64,000 nt of DNA from Rahnella laticis (GTDB taxonomy: Bacteria; Pseudomonadota; Gammaproteobacteria; Enterobacterales; Enterobacteriaceae), in the NCBI RefSeq assembly GCF_015644585.1, contig NZ_JADOBI010000016.1:1-64000 (forward strand), in the 5' to 3' direction. The notes beneath the pieces are model-generated. The model was not told the origin of the DNA, ran no database searches, and worked only from the letters and a program-made list of their open reading frames with translations. A program made the translations under genes and the position numbers. This document shows positions 16,290 through 25,839 of the stretch, in pieces (within the stretch, counting starts at the first letter, position 1; the number at the start of each line of letters is the position of its first letter).

Positions 16290-18014
16290 ATGAGTGAGTT
16301 CAATACCGCATTAAATCAAAACCCGGTCGGCAAACATTATCTTGCTGCGCTGGCGAAGCAGTTCCCGGCGGCCATTTTAGGCAGCGAATGGCAGACCGAT
16401 ACGCAGGCGACGGTGACCATTAAGCTGAACGCGCTGCCGGAAGTGGTCGAGTGGTTGTATTACCAGCAAGGCGGCTGGCTTTCCGTGTTGTTCGGCAATG
16501 ACGAACGCACGCTGTGCGGCAACTATGCGCTGTATTACGTGCTGTCGATGGAAAAAGGCGTGAAGTGCTGGATCACCGTGCGCGCCGAAGTAGATCCGGT
16601 TTCACTGGAGTTCCCGTCCGTGACGCCGCGCGTGCCCGCAGCAGTGTGGGGTGAACGCGAAGTCCGCGATATGTACGGTTTGCGCCCGGTCGGATTGCCG
16701 GACGAGCGTCGTCTGGTGCTGCCGGACGACTGGCCGGATGATCTGTATCCGCTGCGCAAAGATTCAATGGATTACCGTCAGCGCCCGGCTCCGACCACCG
16801 ACGATGAAACCTATCCGTTTATTTCGCAAGCCAAAGAAGGCAGCAAAATTGTGCCGATTGGCCCGCTGCACGTCACTTCTGACGAACCCGGACATTTTCG
16901 TCTGTTTGTCGATGGCGAAGACATTATCGACGCGGATTACCGTCTGTTTTACGTCCACCGCGGCATGGAAAAACTGGCCGAAACCCGCATGGGCTATAAC
17001 GAAGTCACGTTCCTTTCTGACCGCGTGTGCGGCATCTGCGGCTTTACCCACAGCGTGGCGTATACCTCATCGGTGGAAAATGCGATGGGGATTGTGGTGC
17101 CGGAACGCGCCCAGATGATCCGCTCAATACTGCTGGAAGTGGAACGTCTGCACAGCCATTTACTCAACCTCGGGCTGGCCTGCCATTTCGTCGGTTTCGA
17201 CTCCGGCTTTATGCAGTTTTTCCGCATCCGCGAGCAGTCGATGAAGATGGCCGAAATCCTGACCGGCGCACGTAAAACCTACGGCATGAACCTGATCGGC
17301 GGGATCCGCCGCGACATCTTAAAAGACGACATGATCCAGACCATTGCGCTGGCGGGCAGCATGCGTCGTGACCTCGGTGAGCTGGTGGATATTCTGCTCA
17401 GCACGCCGAATACCGAACAGCGCAGCGTCGGCGTCGGCATTCTGGATCCGCAGGTCGCGCGTGATTTCAGTAACGTCGGCCCGATGGTGCGCGGCAGCGG
17501 CCACCGCCGCGATATGCGTCAGGATCACCCTTACGCCGGTTACGCCAAACTGCCGTTTGAGATTTGCAGCGAAACCGGCAACGACGTCTATTCCCGTCTT
17601 AAAGTCCGCATCCACGAAGTTTATAACGCCCTGAATATGATTGAGTTTGGCCTGCAAAGCCTGCCGGGCGGCCCGCTGGCAGTGGAAGGGTTTACCTATA
17701 TTCCGCACCGCTTTGCCCTCGGTTTTGCCGAAGCCCCGCGCGGCGATGACATCCACTGGAGCATGACCGGCGACAACCAGAAGCTGTTCCGCTGGCGCTG
17801 CCGTGCGGCGACGTACGCCAACTGGCCAACGCTGCGTTACATGCTGCGCGGCAATACGGTGTCCGACGCACCGCTGATCATCGGCAGTCTCGATCCTTGT
17901 TATTCCTGCACCGACCGCATGACCGTGGTCGATGTGCGTAAGAAAACGACTATCGTCGTGCCTTACAAAGAGATCGAACGTTACGGCATCGAACGCAAAA
18001 ATTCGCCGCTTTAA
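16290..18014 (+). CDS. hycE: hydrogenase 3 large subunit HycE
   Basis: A 574-residue fusion of an N-terminal NuoC-like (30-kDa) domain (~1-170) and a NuoD-like [NiFe] hydrogenase catalytic domain. Nickel-iron ligands are supplied by RVCGICGFTHS and DPCYSCTDR. The HycI cleavage site is expected after Arg in CTDR, releasing a peptide of about 31 residues that starts MTVVDVRKK. It is matured by HypA-F, HycH and HycI from the same island and reduces protons to H2 facing the cytoplasm. It is 44 bp after hycD, with a small CCCGCCACGGCGGG hairpin in the gap. Confidence 0.97.
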   Translation: MSEFNTALNQNPVGKHYLAALAKQFPAAILGSEWQTDTQATVTIKLNALPEVVEWLYYQQGGWLSVLFGNDERTLCGNYALYYVLSMEKGVKCWITVRAEVDPVSLEFPSVTPRVPAAVWGEREVRDMYGLRPVGLPDERRLVLPDDWPDDLYPLRKDSMDYRQRPAPTTDDETYPFISQAKEGSKIVPIGPLHVTSDEPGHFRLFVDGEDIIDADYRLFYVHRGMEKLAETRMGYNEVTFLSDRVCGICGFTHSVAYTSSVENAMGIVVPERAQMIRSILLEVERLHSHLLNLGLACHFVGFDSGFMQFFRIREQSMKMAEILTGARKTYGMNLIGGIRRDILKDDMIQTIALAGSMRRDLGELVDILLSTPNTEQRSVGVGILDPQVARDFSNVGPMVRGSGHRRDMRQDHPYAGYAKLPFEICSETGNDVYSRLKVRIHEVYNALNMIEFGLQSLPGGPLAVEGFTYIPHRFALGFAEAPRGDDIHWSMTGDNQKLFRWRCRAATYANWPTLRYMLRGNTVSDAPLIIGSLDPCYSCTDRMTVVDVRKKTTIVVPYKEIERYGIERKNSPL

Positions 18015-18029
18015 GGAATCACTTAAATC

Positions 18030-18587
18030 ATGCTGAAACTGATTAAAAAAGTGCTGAAAACGGGCACAGCCACCGTGGGTTATCCGTTCACGCCGCTGGA
18101 TCTGGCGCCGAATTTTCGCGGCAAGCCGCAGTACACCGCGCAGCAATGTATTGCCTGCGGGGCCTGCGCCAACGCCTGTCCGTCTAACGCGCTGACCATG
18201 ACCACGGCGGAAGACGGCGAAACCCTGCGCTGGCAGCTGTTTTTAGGCCGCTGCATTTTCTGCGCCCGCTGCGAGGAAGTCTGCCCGACGGCGGCCATCA
18301 AACTGTCGCAGGAATTTGAACTGGCGGTATGGCGCAAAGAAGATTTGTACGAAACGGCGGATTTCCCCGTCTGCCATTGCCGTGAATGCGGAAAACCTTA
18401 CGCCGTGCAAAAGGAAATCGACTTCGCGCTCAGCCTGTTGCAGGAAAGCGCCGCGCTGAGTGACCGGCAAATCAGCGATCGCCGCGTGCAGTACGAAACC
18501 TGTCCGTCATGCAAAAAGATGCACAGTCTTTCTTCCACCGACCGTATTGATATCGGCCGCCATATGACCACGGAGGCCCGTTCATGA
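18030..18587 (+). CDS. hycF: formate hydrogenlyase iron-sulfur subunit HycF
   Basis: A 185-residue NuoI-like ferredoxin. Two [4Fe-4S] motifs are clear: [12 protein letters not shown] and [14 protein letters not shown]-terminal part adds [10 protein letters not shown] and CPSCKKMH, a likely zinc-type or additional metal site also found in E. coli HycF (180 residues). It relays electrons from HycB to HycG. It overlaps hycG by four bases (ATGA). Confidence 0.95.
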   Translation: MLKLIKKVLKTGTATVGYPFTPLDLAPNFRGKPQYTAQQCIACGACANACPSNALTMTTAEDGETLRWQLFLGRCIFCARCEEVCPTAAIKLSQEFELAVWRKEDLYETADFPVCHCRECGKPYAVQKEIDFALSLLQESAALSDRQISDRRVQYETCPSCKKMHSLSSTDRIDIGRHMTTEARS

Positions 18588-19381
18588 GTCATAACCCGAT
18601 TGCACCGCGCGACGAAAATGGCCTGCCGGTGCCCGTCACGCTTGACGAAAGCATCGCAAAACTGAAATCCACCCTGCTGCACAGCATCCGCCGTTCCGCC
18701 TACGTTTACCGCGTGGACTGCGGCGGCTGTAACGGCTGCGAGATTGAGATTTTCGCGGCGATTTCACCGCTGTTCGACGCCGAACGCTTTGGTATCAAAG
18801 TCGTCCCGTCGCCGCGCCACGCCGACATTCTGCTGTTCACCGGCGCGGTCACCCGCGCCATGCGTATGCCCGCACTGCGCGCATGGGATTCCGCACCGGA
18901 TCCGAAAATCTGCATTTCTTACGGGGCTTGTGGCAACAGCGGCGGCATTTTCCACGACCTGTACTGCGTCTGGGGCGGCACCGACAAAATCGTGCCGGTC
19001 GACGTGTATATTCCGGGCTGCCCGCCGACACCGGCGGCCACCATTTACGGCTTCGCGATGGCGCTCGGTTTGCTGGATCAGAAAATCAAAGGCCAGCAGC
19101 ACGACGAGGCCGCAGCGACTCCGGCTGAATTACTGCATCCGGAACTGCCGCAGCCGTTGCGCGTGTTACTCGACCGTGAAGCGCGCCGCATGGCCGGTTA
19201 CCGTTATGGCCGTCAGATTGCCGATGAGTTTATGAATATCGTGGCCGCGCCCGGCCTGCAACCGGTGGAGCAACGCGTTTCAACCTACCTCAGCGAACGC
19301 GGCGACCTGCGTCTCAGTGAAATTGTCGGCAACCTGCAACAGATTTATCAGCAGGTTCTGCGCGGGGAGGTGCATCTGTGA
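18584..19381 (+). CDS. hycG: hydrogenase 3 small subunit HycG
   Basis: A 265-residue NuoB-like subunit carrying the proximal [4Fe-4S] cluster: [26 protein letters not shown] and [10 protein letters not shown] supply the ligands. It partners HycE as in other group 4a [NiFe] hydrogenases. The region after ~170 is a short variable tail. It overlaps hycF by 4 bp and hycH by up to 4 bp, so translation is coupled across this part of the operon. Confidence 0.96.
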   Translation: MSHNPIAPRDENGLPVPVTLDESIAKLKSTLLHSIRRSAYVYRVDCGGCNGCEIEIFAAISPLFDAERFGIKVVPSPRHADILLFTGAVTRAMRMPALRAWDSAPDPKICISYGACGNSGGIFHDLYCVWGGTDKIVPVDVYIPGCPPTPAATIYGFAMALGLLDQKIKGQQHDEAAATPAELLHPELPQPLRVLLDREARRMAGYRYGRQIADEFMNIVAAPGLQPVEQRVSTYLSERGDLRLSEIVGNLQQIYQQVLRGEVHL

Positions 19382-19860
19382 TGACGTCAGGAAACGACCA
19401 GCGCTACGCGCAGCATCAGCCTTTTTCCGGTCATCAGGCGGAAAGGAACAAAGTGATTTTTTACTCTCTGAGCAGCAAATTTGTCGACGAGAAAAGTGCG
19501 CAAAAACGCAGCTCGCAGAAAGTGCAAGAAGTGGTGTATTACAGCCTGGCGATCGGCCACCACCTCGGGGTGATCGACTGTCTGAAATCCCGCCTCGAAT
19601 GCCCGCTTACCGGTTACCAGCAATGGGTCAGCTGCCTGCCAGAACAGGGCGAAGCTTACCGAAAACTGGCGGGCGTACAGCGTTTTGGCGAAATCAATAT
19701 CGACAGCAGCCACACCCATTTACTGGCGCTTGCGCTGCGCGATGCCCGCCCGCAAATGAATGAAGAACAGCAGGGCTGGAGCGACCAGCTCATCGCCCTG
19801 CTCGGACAAATCGAAAGTGACCCCGCGATGTACCTGATGGTCAGGAGATACGATGCCTGA
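19378..19860 (+). CDS. hycH: formate hydrogenlyase maturation protein HycH
   Basis: A ~160-residue HycH with the family core [18 protein letters not shown] and the terminal [10 protein letters not shown]. HycH is required for maturation of HycE; its exact role is unclear. The start is ambiguous: GTG 19378 has GGGGAGG 7 bases before it, ATG 19381 is the next codon. The N-terminal ~20 residues before [10 protein letters not shown] extend beyond E. coli HycH (136). It overlaps hycG at the start and hycI by 8 bases at the end. Confidence 0.92.
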   Translation: MMTSGNDQRYAQHQPFSGHQAERNKVIFYSLSSKFVDEKSAQKRSSQKVQEVVYYSLAIGHHLGVIDCLKSRLECPLTGYQQWVSCLPEQGEAYRKLAGVQRFGEINIDSSHTHLLALALRDARPQMNEEQQGWSDQLIALLGQIESDPAMYLMVRRYDA

Positions 19861-20338
19861 TTCCACTTCCCGCTACGCGCTGCTGTGCGTGGGCAACAGC
19901 ATGATGGGCGATGACGGCGCCGGGCCCCGGCTGGCAGAACTGTGTGCAGAAAAACCGCTCAGCGGCTGGACGGTCGTTGACGGCGGTGCCGGGCCCGAAA
20001 ACGACATCGGCTATTTACGCGAGCTGCGCCCGGCGCATCTGGTGATCGTGGACGCCACCGACATGGGGCTGATGCCCGGTGAGATGCGCATTCTCGAAGA
20101 AAGCGACATCGGCGAAATGTTCATGATGACCACCCACAATTTGCCGCTGACGTTTCTCATGCAGCAGCTGCGTGAGGATATCCCGCAAATCACGTTTGTC
20201 GGCATTCAGCCGGACGTCGTCGCGTTTTATTACCCGATGAGCGACGCCGTGGAACAGGCCGTCATCCGTTTGCATCAGCTGTTACCGGCGCTGGAACAGG
20301 GCATGGGCATCGCGCCTTTTCAGGCCGAAACCGCCTGA
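19853..20338 (+). CDS. hycI: HycE C-terminal endopeptidase HycI
   Basis: A 161-residue HoxM/HycI-type maturation protease. The metal-binding residues that recognise nickel in the precursor are visible: Asp in GNSMMGDDGAG, Asp in IVDATDMG and His in MTTHNLPLTF. It cuts the C-terminal peptide from HycE after nickel insertion. Last gene of the hyc operon; its start overlaps hycH by 8 bases. No strong terminator follows. Confidence 0.95.
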   Translation: MPDSTSRYALLCVGNSMMGDDGAGPRLAELCAEKPLSGWTVVDGGAGPENDIGYLRELRPAHLVIVDATDMGLMPGEMRILEESDIGEMFMMTTHNLPLTFLMQQLREDIPQITFVGIQPDVVAFYYPMSDAVEQAVIRLHQLLPALEQGMGIAPFQAETA

Positions 20339-20347
20339 CCTTGCTGT

Positions 20348-20361
20348 CGACATAACTGTCG
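20348..20361. promoter_or_regulatory. candidate FhlA operator upstream of hydN
   Basis: CGACATAACTGTCG, third copy of the island's 14-bp near-palindrome, preceded by another TGTCGA. It lies 182 bp upstream of the hydN sigma-54 promoter with an AT-rich segment in between (about 20415-20465) that could bend, for example by IHF. Confidence 0.55.
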
Positions 20362-20542
20362 ATGTGGTGACGACGCGGACATGACGTCAGTGACACGTTT
20401 CGTCATCGGAAAAAACGTTGAAAATTAACTTCATGATTTACTGCATAAAAATATAAAAACCACAAAGATGGCATGGTTTATGTATAGCAGTAGATGAAAA
20501 AAATTTACCTCCCTTAAATTACAGGCCCATAGAAATCCCCTG
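20362..20542. other. long regulatory gap between hycI and hydN
   Basis: No gene is seen. Besides the operator above, it holds TTTCGTCA (20398-20405), resembling the pre-hycB half-site, and a weak sigma-54-like match at 20469-20484 (TGGCATG-N4-ATGTA, lacking the -12 C). The middle is AT-rich. Confidence 0.5.
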
Positions 20543-20558
20543 TGGCATTGGCATTGCA
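20543..20558 (+). promoter_or_regulatory. sigma-54 promoter of hydN-fdhF-hypF
   Basis: TGGCATTGGCATTGCA: TGGCAtt-N4-TTGCA, an excellent match with correct 10-base spacing between GG and GC. Predicted transcription start is near 20570, giving a ~100-nt leader before hydN. Confidence 0.85.
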
Positions 20559-20673
20559 GGAAGACGGCAAGCGAAGGAGTCGCGATGAGCTGATATACGT
20601 CAGTGATTCGGGCGAGTGAACGCAGCCAACGCACCTGCGGTGTCAGGGACGACGGGGATTTGGAGAGTCATAC
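20559..20673 (+). other. structured leader of hydN, possibly a dispersed repeat
   Basis: The leader holds CTGATATACGTCAG (dyad CTGA...TCAG) and further GC-rich dyads up to the ribosome-binding site TTGGAGAG. The segment GAAGACGGCAAGCGAAGGAG onward looks like intergenic strings I associate with repeated elements in Yersiniaceae; this is memory, not a search. It could simply be carried-in repeat DNA. Confidence 0.35.
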
Positions 20674-21219
20674 ATGAACCGGTTCATCATCGCCGATCCT
20701 AAAAAATGCATCGGCTGCCGTACCTGCGAAATTGCCTGCGTCATGGCGCACAGTGATTCTCAGGATATCTCGCTTCTCAATGCCGCCACTTTTGCCCCGC
20801 GCCTGCACGTCATTAAAGGCGTGAACCTCAGTACGCCGGTGATGTGCCGCCAGTGCGAAGACGCGCCCTGCGCCAACGTCTGCCCGAATGGCGCAATCCT
20901 GCGCACCGGCGACCACGTTCAGGTGATGCAGGAACGCTGCATCGGCTGCAAAACCTGCGTCGTCGCCTGCCCGTATGGCGCGATGGAAGTGGTCACCAAA
21001 CCGATTTTCCGCCAGAACGGTGCCGCAATGGTCGCCACGTCGGACAAAGCCGAAGCGCATAAATGCGACCTGTGCCACTCCCGCGCAGAAGGCCCGGCCT
21101 GCATGGAAATCTGCCCGACCAAGGCGCTTTACGCCATCGACCGTAATCACTTACAGGAAATGAACGCAGAAAAACGCCGCCGCGCTGCGCTCGACAGCAC
21201 ATCTCCCCTGCTGTTTTAA
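20674..21219 (+). CDS. hydN: ferredoxin-type electron-transfer protein HydN
   Basis: A 181-residue protein close to E. coli HydN with four [4Fe-4S] groups (CIGCRTCEIAC, CRQCEDAPCANVC, CIGCKTCVVAC, CDLCHSRAEGPACMEIC). It is needed for full formate dehydrogenase H activity. In E. coli hydN is cotranscribed with hypF; here fdhF lies between the two, 23 bp after hydN. HycB in this island has the same layout and is a paralogue. Confidence 0.95.
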   Translation: MNRFIIADPKKCIGCRTCEIACVMAHSDSQDISLLNAATFAPRLHVIKGVNLSTPVMCRQCEDAPCANVCPNGAILRTGDHVQVMQERCIGCKTCVVACPYGAMEVVTKPIFRQNGAAMVATSDKAEAHKCDLCHSRAEGPACMEICPTKALYAIDRNHLQEMNAEKRRRAALDSTSPLLF

Positions 21220-21242
21220 CTCCGGATAGAGGAAGTAATCAC

Positions 21243-23414
21243 ATGAAAAAAGTCACCACTGTCTGCCCGTATTGCGGGGCTGGCTGTAAATTGAATCTGG
21301 TTGTGGATAACGGAAAAATCATTCGCGCCGAAGCCGCCAACGGCGTCACCAACCAGGGCGAACTCTGTCTGAAAGGCTATTACGGCTGGGATTTCCTGAA
21401 CGATACCAAACTGCTGACCCCGCGCCTGACGCAGCCAATGATCCGCCGTCAGAAAGGCGGAAAATTTGAAGCCGTCAGCTGGGATGAAGCCATTCGCTAT
21501 ACCGCGCAGCGCCTGCAAGAAATCAAACAAAAACATGGCCCGCGCGCCATCATGCACACCGGTTCTTCCCGCGGTACCGGCAACGAAACCAACTATGTGA
21601 TGCAGAAATTTGCCCGTGCGGTCATCGGCACCAACAACGTCGACTGCTGCGCCCGCGTGTGTCACGGTCCGTCCGTCGCCGGTTTGCAGGCGACGCTCGG
21701 TAACGGCGCGATGAGTAACTCCATCGGCGATATCGAGAATTCAAAATGCCTGCTGGTGATCGGCTATAACTGCGCGGACTCGCACCCGATCGTCGCGCGT
21801 CGCGTGATCAAAGCCAAAGAAAAAGGCGCACAGATTATTGTCTGTGACCCGCGCCGCATCGAAACCGCGCGCATTGCCGATCAGCATCTGCAAATCAAAA
21901 ATGGCTGCAACATGGCGCTGGTGAATGCATTCGCCCATGTGCTGATCGAAGAAAACCTGTATGACCACGACTACGTGGCGAAATACACCGAAGGCTTCGA
22001 GGAATACCGCAAAAACGTTGCCGATTATTCACCGGAAGCGGTCGCCGAACAGACCGGCGTTTCTGCACAGCAAATCCGTCAGGCGATGCGCACTTACGCC
22101 GCCGCCCCTTCTGCCACCATCATGTGGGGCATGGGCGTCACTCAGTTTGGTCAGGCCGTAGACGTGGTGAAAGGGCTGGCCGGACTGGCGCTGCTGACCG
22201 GTAATCTGGGCCGCGCCAACGTCGGTGTCGGGCCGGTTCGCGGACAGAATAATGTGCAAGGTGCCTGCGATATGGGCGTTCTGCCGAATGAATTCCCCGG
22301 CTATCAGGCCGTCAGCGACGCAAAAGTTCGTGCGAAATTCGCCGATGCGTGGGGCATTGACGTTAACCAGATGGACGCTGAAGTCGGCCACCGCATCACC
22401 GAAATCCCGCATCTGGCGATTGAAGGCCACGTGAAAGCCTACTACATCATGGGCGAAGATCCGTTGCAGACTGAGGCCGATTTGGGTCTGGTGCGCAAAG
22501 GCTTCGAGGCGCTGGAATTTGTCGTTGTGCAGGACATCTTCATGACCAAAACGGCGGAACAGGCCGACGTGATTCTGCCTGCCACGTCATGGGGTGAACA
22601 CGGCGGCGTGTTCTCTTGTGCCGACCGCGGCTTCCAGCGTTTTGAGAAAGCCATCGAACCGAAGTACAACGTTAAACGCGACTGGGAAATCATCAGCCTG
22701 CTGGCGACAGAACTCGGTTATCCGATGCATTACAACGATAACCAGGAAATCTGGGACGAAATGCGTGAGCTGTGCCCGCTGTTCTATGGCGCAACTTACG
22801 AAAAAATGGGCGAACTCGGGCACGTTCAGTGGCCTTGTACCACCCTCGAAAGCCCGGGGACGCAGTACCTTTACGCCGATAATCGCTTTGATACACCAAC
22901 CGGCAAAGGCCAGCTGTTTGCCGCACCGTGGCGCGCACCGGCAGAAGTGCCGGATGACAGTTATCCGCTGGTGCTGTGTACCGTCCGCGAAGTCGGCCAC
23001 TATTCCTGCCGCTCAATGACCGGCAACTGCGCCGCGCTGCAAACGCTGGCCGACGAACCGGGCTTTGTGCAGATGCACCCGCAGGACGCCGAAGCGCTCG
23101 GCATCCGCGACCAGCAACTGGTCTGGGTCGCCTCGCGCCGTGGCAAAGTCATTTCACGCGCCAACTTCAATGAACGTATCAATATCGGCGCGGTGTACAT
23201 GACCTATCAGTGGTGGATTGGTGCCTGTAACGAACTGACGCAGGATAATCTGGATCCGGTCTCCAAAACGCCGGAAACCAAGTATTGCGCCGTTAACGTT
23301 CAGCAGATTGCCGACCAGCGCTGGGCGGAAAACTACGCACAGCAAACCTACAGCGACATGAAGGCGCGCCTGCGCAGTGCCGTTGAGGATGTAATCCCGG
23401 TGGTGGAAGTTTAG
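21243..23414 (+). CDS. fdhF: formate dehydrogenase H catalytic subunit, cysteine variant (no selenocysteine)
   Basis: A 723-residue molybdopterin oxidoreductase aligned with E. coli FdhF (715). Cys8, Cys11, Cys15 and Cys42 bind the [4Fe-4S] cluster and Lys44 relays electrons. Codon 140, the selenocysteine UGA in E. coli, is TGT (Cys) at 21660-21662 in the context DCCARVCHGPS; the following His141 is kept. Further conserved segments include RGQNNVQGACDMG, ILPATSWGEH and the C-terminal MTYQWWIGACNELT. The enzyme should oxidise formate without needing SelA/SelB, probably at a lower turnover than the Sec enzyme. It is 23 bp after hydN and 68 bp before hypF, so likely in one sigma-54 operon. Confidence 0.96.
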   Translation: MKKVTTVCPYCGAGCKLNLVVDNGKIIRAEAANGVTNQGELCLKGYYGWDFLNDTKLLTPRLTQPMIRRQKGGKFEAVSWDEAIRYTAQRLQEIKQKHGPRAIMHTGSSRGTGNETNYVMQKFARAVIGTNNVDCCARVCHGPSVAGLQATLGNGAMSNSIGDIENSKCLLVIGYNCADSHPIVARRVIKAKEKGAQIIVCDPRRIETARIADQHLQIKNGCNMALVNAFAHVLIEENLYDHDYVAKYTEGFEEYRKNVADYSPEAVAEQTGVSAQQIRQAMRTYAAAPSATIMWGMGVTQFGQAVDVVKGLAGLALLTGNLGRANVGVGPVRGQNNVQGACDMGVLPNEFPGYQAVSDAKVRAKFADAWGIDVNQMDAEVGHRITEIPHLAIEGHVKAYYIMGEDPLQTEADLGLVRKGFEALEFVVVQDIFMTKTAEQADVILPATSWGEHGGVFSCADRGFQRFEKAIEPKYNVKRDWEIISLLATELGYPMHYNDNQEIWDEMRELCPLFYGATYEKMGELGHVQWPCTTLESPGTQYLYADNRFDTPTGKGQLFAAPWRAPAEVPDDSYPLVLCTVREVGHYSCRSMTGNCAALQTLADEPGFVQMHPQDAEALGIRDQQLVWVASRRGKVISRANFNERINIGAVYMTYQWWIGACNELTQDNLDPVSKTPETKYCAVNVQQIADQRWAENYAQQTYSDMKARLRSAVEDVIPVVEV

Positions 23415-23421
23415 TTTTTTT

Positions 23422-23449
23422 GCTCCTCCCCCTTCGAAGGGGGAGGAGC
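23422..23449. repeat. perfect 28-bp palindrome between fdhF and hypF
   Basis: GCTCCTCCCCC-TTCGAA-GGGGGAGGAGC forms a very stable hairpin. The T run lies upstream (23415-23421), not downstream, on the plus strand, so it is not a standard rho-independent terminator for fdhF. It may protect the fdhF 3' end or reduce read-through into hypF. Confidence 0.75.
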
Positions 23450-23482
23450 ACACCCAAATCACCCAAAATTTCATGAGGCTGT

Positions 23483-25831
23483 ATGTTTGATTCTCACGTG
23501 ATCCGTATCTGCGGCAAGGTTCAGGGCGTCGGTTTCCGGCCTTTTATCTGGCAACTGGCGGACCGGATGCAGCTTCGCGGCGAAGTGTGTAATGACAGCG
23601 CGGGCGTGGAAATCAGACTTTTTCAGCCGGTAGATATCGACGCGTTTATCGCTCAGGTAAAACGCGAATGTCCGCCACTGGCGCGCATTGACAGCGTCAG
23701 CGTGGGTCGTTTCGACTGGCAAACTCCCCCGCCCAATTTCTCCATCACAAACAGCCGACGCCAGCAGATGAGTACCCAGGTGGTCCCCGACGCGGCGACC
23801 TGTCCGGAATGTCTGAAGGAAATCACCTGTCGCGGCGACCGCCGTTTCGACTATGCCTTTACCAACTGTACGCATTGCGGCCCGAGGTTCACCATTATCC
23901 GCGCCATGCCTTATGACCGCCCTTCCACCAGCATGGCGGAATTCATGCTGTGCCCGGCATGTTTGCAGGAATATCAAAACCCGGCCGACCGGCGCTTTCA
24001 CGCACAACCGGTCGCCTGCCCGGACTGCGGGCCACAAGTGCGCGCCACGCGGCAAAACGGCAAAACGCTGGCGCAGGGAAATGCGGCGCTCAGCTACGCC
24101 GTGGCCGCGTTGCAGGCAGGTGAAATTGTTGCGATCAAAGGGCTGGGCGGTTTCCATCTGGCATGCGATGCCACACAACAGAATGCAGTTATGCGGCTGC
24201 GGGAACGCAAAAACCGCCCGTCAAAACCGCTGGCGGTAATGCTGCCGGATATGAGCTGGCTGACGCAATGCGGTGACGACAGCCCGCAGTTTGCGTTGCG
24301 CGAACTGCTGAGTTCGCCTGCCGCGCCGATTGTGCTGACGGCAAAAAGCGCCACGTCGCCTTTGTGCGCAGCGGTTGCACCGGAGCTGGATGAAGTCGGG
24401 CTGATGCTGCCGTTTACGCCGTTGCATCATTTGCTGATGCAGGCCTGCGGCACGCCGCTGGTGATGACGTCGGGGAATGCGGCGGGGCGAGCGCCGGTTT
24501 TAAATAATGACGATGCACTTCGTCAGCTCGGCAAAATTGCCGACGTCTTTCTGTTGCATAACCGCGACATCGTTCAGCGCGCCGACGATTCGCTGGTTCG
24601 CCTGACACCGCAGGGCACCGAAGTTCTGCGCCGTGCGCGGGGCTTTGTGCCGGACGCGCTGCCGCTGCCCGCCGGTTTCAACACCCAGCCGCCGGTGCTG
24701 GCGCTGGGCGGCGACCTCAAAAATACGTTTTGTCTGGTACGCGGCAATCAGGCCATTCTCAGCGCGCATTTCGGATCGCTGGCTGACGGCGATATTGCCC
24801 GCCAGCAACAGCAGGCCATTGAGCATTTCCAGCAGCTTTATGAATGCACGCCGGTGGCGATTGCCCGCGATGCGCATCCTGCATATGTCAGCCACGTTCA
24901 GGCCGAAAGCCACGGATTACGGGTCGTTGACGTATTTCACCATCACGCGCATCTCGCGGCGTGTCTGGCAGAAAACGGCTGGCCGCTGGACGGTGGCAAA
25001 GTCATCGGGCTGGCGCTGGACGGGTTGGGTTACGGCATTCCGGCAGGCAAAACCGGCGCGCTGTGGGGCGGTGAATGTTTGCAGGTGGATTATCTGCATT
25101 GCGAACATTTAGGGGGGTTACCCGCCGTAGCGCTGCCCGGCGGCGACCGCGCGGCGCGTGAACCTTGGCGCAATTTGCTGGCGCAATGGCAGGCTTTCGT
25201 GCCCGGCTGGCAGCCGCTGCCCGAAGCGCGCGTGCTGGATGAACATCCGTGGCTGCCGCTGTCGAAAGCCATCGCCGCCGGAGTGAATTCGCCGCTGGCG
25301 TCTTCCTGCGGGCGACTGTTTGATGCCGTCGCAGCCGCCCTCGGCTGCGCACCGGCGCAACTGAGCTGGGAAGGCGAAGCCGCCTGCCGGCTTGAAGCGC
25401 TGGCTCACCGCGCGGAAGGCATTTCGCATCCGGTTACGCTCCCGCTGTGCCATACATCCGGTGGCGTTTTTCTGGATTTAGCCACTTTCTGGCGGCAGTG
25501 GCTCGGATGGCAGGCTCCGCCTGCCGCACGGGCTTTCGCTTTTCATGACGCACTGGCGCAGGGTTTTGCCGCCCTCGCCCGTTTTCATTGTGCCCGCACC
25601 GGTATCCGTACCGTCGCGCTCGGCGGCGGTGTTTTGCATAACCGCCTGCTGCGCCAGCGTTTGCACCATCATCTGTCGCCCTTGCGGGTGCTGATGCCGC
25701 AAAACATTCCGGCCGGTGACGGCGGGCTGGCGCTGGGTCAGGCCGTGGTCGCCTGTGCGCGCCTTCAGTTCTCTTCTTTTATTTCTGCTTCTGTTTCAGC
25801 TTCTGTTGCAACTTCTTTATCAAAACAATAA
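23483..25831 (+). CDS. hypF: carbamoyltransferase HypF
   Basis: A 782-residue four-domain enzyme making the carbamoyl group passed to HypE. Order: acylphosphatase domain (~1-90, [14 protein letters not shown]), two zinc fingers (CPECLKE...CTHCGPR and CPACLQE...CPDCGPQ, ~105-185), a YrdC-like domain (~200-390; [26 protein letters not shown]), and a Kae1-like domain (~400-765) with [12 protein letters not shown]. The tail [19 protein letters not shown] is Ser/Val-rich and unusual. GAGG precedes the start. It is 8 bp before the nickel permease. Confidence 0.96.
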   Translation: MFDSHVIRICGKVQGVGFRPFIWQLADRMQLRGEVCNDSAGVEIRLFQPVDIDAFIAQVKRECPPLARIDSVSVGRFDWQTPPPNFSITNSRRQQMSTQVVPDAATCPECLKEITCRGDRRFDYAFTNCTHCGPRFTIIRAMPYDRPSTSMAEFMLCPACLQEYQNPADRRFHAQPVACPDCGPQVRATRQNGKTLAQGNAALSYAVAALQAGEIVAIKGLGGFHLACDATQQNAVMRLRERKNRPSKPLAVMLPDMSWLTQCGDDSPQFALRELLSSPAAPIVLTAKSATSPLCAAVAPELDEVGLMLPFTPLHHLLMQACGTPLVMTSGNAAGRAPVLNNDDALRQLGKIADVFLLHNRDIVQRADDSLVRLTPQGTEVLRRARGFVPDALPLPAGFNTQPPVLALGGDLKNTFCLVRGNQAILSAHFGSLADGDIARQQQQAIEHFQQLYECTPVAIARDAHPAYVSHVQAESHGLRVVDVFHHHAHLAACLAENGWPLDGGKVIGLALDGLGYGIPAGKTGALWGGECLQVDYLHCEHLGGLPAVALPGGDRAAREPWRNLLAQWQAFVPGWQPLPEARVLDEHPWLPLSKAIAAGVNSPLASSCGRLFDAVAAALGCAPAQLSWEGEAACRLEALAHRAEGISHPVTLPLCHTSGGVFLDLATFWRQWLGWQAPPAARAFAFHDALAQGFAALARFHCARTGIRTVALGGGVLHNRLLRQRLHHHLSPLRVLMPQNIPAGDGGLALGQAVVACARLQFSSFISASVSASVATSLSKQ

Positions 25832-25839
25832 GGATCCCC

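Noticed and set aside
20469-20484. Second sigma-54-like promoter upstream of hydN
   Set aside because: The -12 element lacks the C of GC; the site at 20543-20558 is a much better match and closer to the gene.
21660-21662. Selenocysteine codon in fdhF
   Set aside because: The codon is TGT, not TGA, and the frame is open without any recoding.
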